A DNA stretch of 64,000 nucleotides from Dyadobacter linearis. Lineage in GTDB: Bacteria > Bacteroidota > Bacteroidia > Cytophagales > Spirosomataceae. The stretch spans positions 930,001 through 994,000 of the forward strand of contig NZ_CAJRAU010000001.1 of the NCBI RefSeq assembly GCF_907165045.1, given 5' to 3'. The notes beneath the pieces are model-generated. The model saw only the letters and a program-made list of their open reading frames with translations. It did not search any database and was not told where the DNA came from. The position numbers were made by a program, and so were the translations under genes. This document shows positions 62,023 through 64,000 of this stretch, piece after piece. Within the stretch, counting starts at the first letter, position 1, and the number at the start of each line of letters is the position of its first letter.

Positions 62023-62493
62023 ATGATAAAGAATATATTCGATCGGTACAGTCAACTCCTGTTCTACGGATTTTGTCTTTCAATACTGCTGTTTTTGCTC
62101 AAATGGCTGGAATGGAAGTTCCTGATCATTGATAATTCGCTCGATATTTACATTGGACTGATCGCACTGTTTTTTACGATGCTTGGGGTCTGGGTAGCGA
62201 AGCAGTTGACCGGGCAGAAGGTCAAAACCATCATCGTCGAAAAAACAGTCGAGCGGACCATTCATGAACCTACCGACGCCATTGCCATGGAGCAGTTCAA
62301 CCTGACGCCGCGGGAGCGCGATGTACTGATGCTGATCCTGCTGGGAAAAAGCAATATGGAGATCGCTGAGCAACTTTTTCTTTCGATCAGTACAGTAAAA
62401 ACCCACGTATCGAATGTATTCGTAAAAATGGAGGTTAAAAGCCGGACGCAGGTGATGGAAAAAGCCAAGCGACTGAGGATCATGGCCTATTAA
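62023..62493 (+). CDS. membrane-anchored LuxR-type transcriptional regulator
   Basis: I take the ATG at 62023, giving 156 residues; a GTG at 62017 would add two. Two hydrophobic segments (about 12-28 and 40-60) are followed by a linker and a LuxR/NarL-type helix-turn-helix: LTPRERDVLMLILLGKSNMEIAEQLFLSISTVKTHVSNVFVKMEVKSR, which I cite only as its position near the C-terminus. There is no receiver domain. It probably controls the next gene, the DUF4199 gene, ahead of which two dyad repeats occur. Confidence 0.88.
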   Translation: MIKNIFDRYSQLLFYGFCLSILLFLLKWLEWKFLIIDNSLDIYIGLIALFFTMLGVWVAKQLTGQKVKTIIVEKTVERTIHEPTDAIAMEQFNLTPRERDVLMLILLGKSNMEIAEQLFLSISTVKTHVSNVFVKMEVKSRTQVMEKAKRLRIMAY

Positions 62494-62495
62494 AG

Positions 62496-62550
62496 TTGGG
62501 ACTTTAGTATGAAATTGGCTGGCAGGATCAAAATTGGCACTAAAGTATGA
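62496..62550 (+). promoter_or_regulatory. two 17-bp direct repeats with ACTnnAGT dyad before the DUF4199 gene
   Basis: 62496-62512 and 62534-62550 match at 14 of 17 positions. Each contains the dyad ACT-nn-AGT (ACTTTAGT and ACTAAAGT) followed by ATGA. Their start-to-start distance is 38 bp. The pair fills the gap between the LuxR-type gene and the DUF4199 gene and is the likely binding site of that regulator. Confidence 0.6.
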
Positions 62551-62606
62551 GCTGCGAAAAAGGCAGGTGACCTAGTTTTACCGGAAAGCTAACCAACCAA
62601 AAGACT

Positions 62607-63155
62607 ATGAAAAAATACGTTCTGATTTACGGCCTGATCATGGGCGCGATCCTCTGTGTCAATGCGCTTTACCAGGTCAATCTATGCTACACCAATCCCG
62701 ATTTCAAGAGTAATGATGTACTTGGGTACACTGCGCTGATCGTGATTTTTTCACTTATTTTCTTTGGGATCAGGAATTACCGGAACAAGCAGCTCGATGG
62801 TGTGATTACATTCGGAAAAGCATTCAAAATGGGCGCGATCATCGCGTTTACAAGTGCTACCATGTATGTGGTGGTGTGGCTGTTCTATTACTATCTCGTG
62901 GTTCCCGATTTCCTCGACCATTATATCCCGCATGTACTGAAAGAAGCGTCGCGGAACGGCGCTACCCAGGCGGAGCTCGCCCAGAAAACCACTGAAATGA
63001 ACCAGTTTGAGGAAATGTACCAGAACCCGGCTTTTGTCGTGCTTACTACTTATGCGGAAGTGCTGCCGATCGGGCTGGTAGTGGCGCTGATCAGCTCTCT
63101 GATCTTGAAAAGTAAGTCGGGCCGCAGTGAGACAGGCGCCAATAATTTTGCTTGA
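62607..63155 (+). CDS. DUF4199 family membrane protein
   Basis: A 182-residue protein with four hydrophobic segments (about 5-25, 35-55, 68-93, 140-168) and the DUF4199 pattern GVITFGKAFKMGAIIAF. DUF4199 proteins are common in Bacteroidota and have no settled function. It lies 113 bp after the LuxR-type regulator gene on the same strand. Confidence 0.9.
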   Translation: MKKYVLIYGLIMGAILCVNALYQVNLCYTNPDFKSNDVLGYTALIVIFSLIFFGIRNYRNKQLDGVITFGKAFKMGAIIAFTSATMYVVVWLFYYYLVVPDFLDHYIPHVLKEASRNGATQAELAQKTTEMNQFEEMYQNPAFVVLTTYAEVLPIGLVVALISSLILKSKSGRSETGANNFA

Positions 63156-63212
63156 TAATCTGACCGCAACTTACGTTATTGGTCGTTCCAACGCAATCTG
63201 ACCACTTTCCGC

Positions 63213-63950
63213 ATGATCCGGCATTATCTCCTTCTGAGCATCTGTTTTTTGTTTTCACTCATTACCACAGCACAAACTGCGCCGAAAGGTTTTGTGGCAG
63301 ATGATATCAGTATTGTGAAGGTAGCCGACCACGTGTATCAGCATATTACCTATTTCAATTCAGAAACTTTCGGAAAAGTATCGTGCAACGGAATGATCGT
63401 TTTTGACAAAGGTGAGGCCATTATTTTCGACACGCCGGTCAGCGATTCCACCTCGGCGGTATTGCTCGACTGGCTGGCAGATAGCCTGAAATGCAAGGTT
63501 AAGGCGGTAATCGCGACGCACTTTCATGAAGATTGTGTTGCAGGTTTAAATGAATTCCACCGCCGCGGCATCCCTTCTTACGGGAGTAACAAAACCATCG
63601 CATCGGCCACACTTGCCAAATTTCCGGTACCTCAGAAAGGCTTTGACGGAAACCTGACGCTGAAAGTGGGGAAAAGAAATGTGGAAACCGCATTTGTTGG
63701 GGAAGGCCACACCAAAGACAACGTGGTAGGCTATTTCCCGAGTGAAAAAGCATTGTTCGGCGGCTGCCTGATCAAAGAACTGGACGCAACAAAAGGCAAC
63801 CTGGCGGATGCCAATGTGGATGCCTGGCCGGCTACGGTCACCAGGCTGAAAGCCAAATATCCGGGTACCCGCATTGTAATTCCCGGCCACGGAAAGATCG
63901 GAGACCTTGCGCTGCTGGATTACACAATCAGGCTTTTTGAGAAGAAATAA
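63213..63950 (+). CDS. subclass B1 metallo-beta-lactamase
   Basis: A 245-residue protein with a signal peptide (about 1-22, cleaved near TTAQ). All the B1 zinc ligands are present: H103, H105 and D107 in ATHFHEDC, H166 in GEGHTKDN, C185 in FGGCLIKE and H226 in IPGHGKIGD. The residue after the Asp is Cys, as in CcrA of Bacteroides. B1 enzymes hydrolyse penicillins, cephalosporins and carbapenems in the periplasm using two zinc ions. It lies 57 bp after the DUF4199 gene and is probably an intrinsic resistance gene; no mobile element is nearby. Confidence 0.93.
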   Translation: MIRHYLLLSICFLFSLITTAQTAPKGFVADDISIVKVADHVYQHITYFNSETFGKVSCNGMIVFDKGEAIIFDTPVSDSTSAVLLDWLADSLKCKVKAVIATHFHEDCVAGLNEFHRRGIPSYGSNKTIASATLAKFPVPQKGFDGNLTLKVGKRNVETAFVGEGHTKDNVVGYFPSEKALFGGCLIKELDATKGNLADANVDAWPATVTRLKAKYPGTRIVIPGHGKIGDLALLDYTIRLFEKK

Positions 63951-63965
63951 CAACCTAACCTGGCA

Positions 63966-63995
63966 CACTATACGCCACTAACCATTTGTATAGTG
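63966..63995. repeat. 8-bp inverted repeat at the window end
   Basis: CACTATAC (63966-63973) and GTATAGTG (63988-63995) flank 14 nt, with a second overlapping pair CCACTA/TAGTGG at 63975-63980 and 63991-63996. There is no T-run, so it is not a clear terminator. It may be the edge of a larger element cut by the window. Confidence 0.4.
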
Positions 63996-64000
63996 GTCGA

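Noticed and set aside
63966..63995. Window-end inverted repeat as terminator of the beta-lactamase gene
   Set aside because: The loop is long and there is no T-run on either side within the window.

Overview
The window looks like a chromosomal segment of a Bacteroidota bacterium of the order Cytophagales. Dyadobacter or a close Spirosomaceae relative is my best guess. The grounds are three SusC/SusD outer-membrane pairs, a hybrid two-component system, a type IX secretion C-terminal domain, a DUF4199 protein, a CcrA-like subclass B1 metallo-beta-lactamase, genes mostly without Shine-Dalgarno sites, and roughly balanced base composition. The genus is inference. I saw no rRNA, tRNA, CRISPR array or transposase.

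Region 1 (about 0.5-11.3 kb, minus strand) is a catabolic operon: a LacI-type regulator, an Nramp-like transporter without metal ligands, an atypical NAD-epimerase, a DapA/NanA-type aldolase homologue, a periplasmic PQQ-type sugar dehydrogenase with a fused cytochrome c domain, then SusC and SusD and a strong terminator. A perfect 22-bp palindrome lies before the transporter gene and its 14-bp core recurs before susC. They are probably the operators of this regulon. This is the best candidate for an undescribed pathway.

Region 2 (11.5-14.3 kb) holds a putative type VII toxin-antitoxin operon (XRE regulator, MntA-like nucleotidyltransferase, HepT-like toxin), a small secreted protein and an orphan Leu/Ile/Val-type binding lipoprotein.

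Region 3 (14.4-31 kb) is a polysaccharide utilisation locus, probably for xyloglucan: SusC, SusD, a surface glycan-binding lipoprotein, a T9SS-secreted GH44 endoglucanase and a GH31 alpha-xylosidase. It is probably controlled by the adjacent 1378-residue hybrid two-component sensor. A CE15 esterase gene diverges from it. A 28-bp inverted repeat upstream of susC and a MITE-like element inside the operon are notable.

Region 4 (31-48 kb) is mixed: a DsbA/FrnE-like protein whose tail is written by a repeat element, a PadR plus FtsX-type permease pair, a barstar-like protein, a nitrilase, a complete RND efflux operon preceded by two small ORFs and three 11-bp-spaced TTTTAA boxes, an acyltransferase that overlaps a convergent AEC transporter gene by 268 bp, and a FAD/NAD(P)-binding protein.

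Region 5 (48-58.3 kb) is a second glycan cluster: GH95 alpha-L-fucosidase, AraC regulator, SusC, SusD, a small secreted protein and a GH43-like protein. Region 6 (58.3-64 kb) has another FtsX-type permease, an ECF sigma factor with a membrane partner, a membrane-anchored LuxR-type regulator, a DUF4199 protein and a B1 metallo-beta-lactamase.
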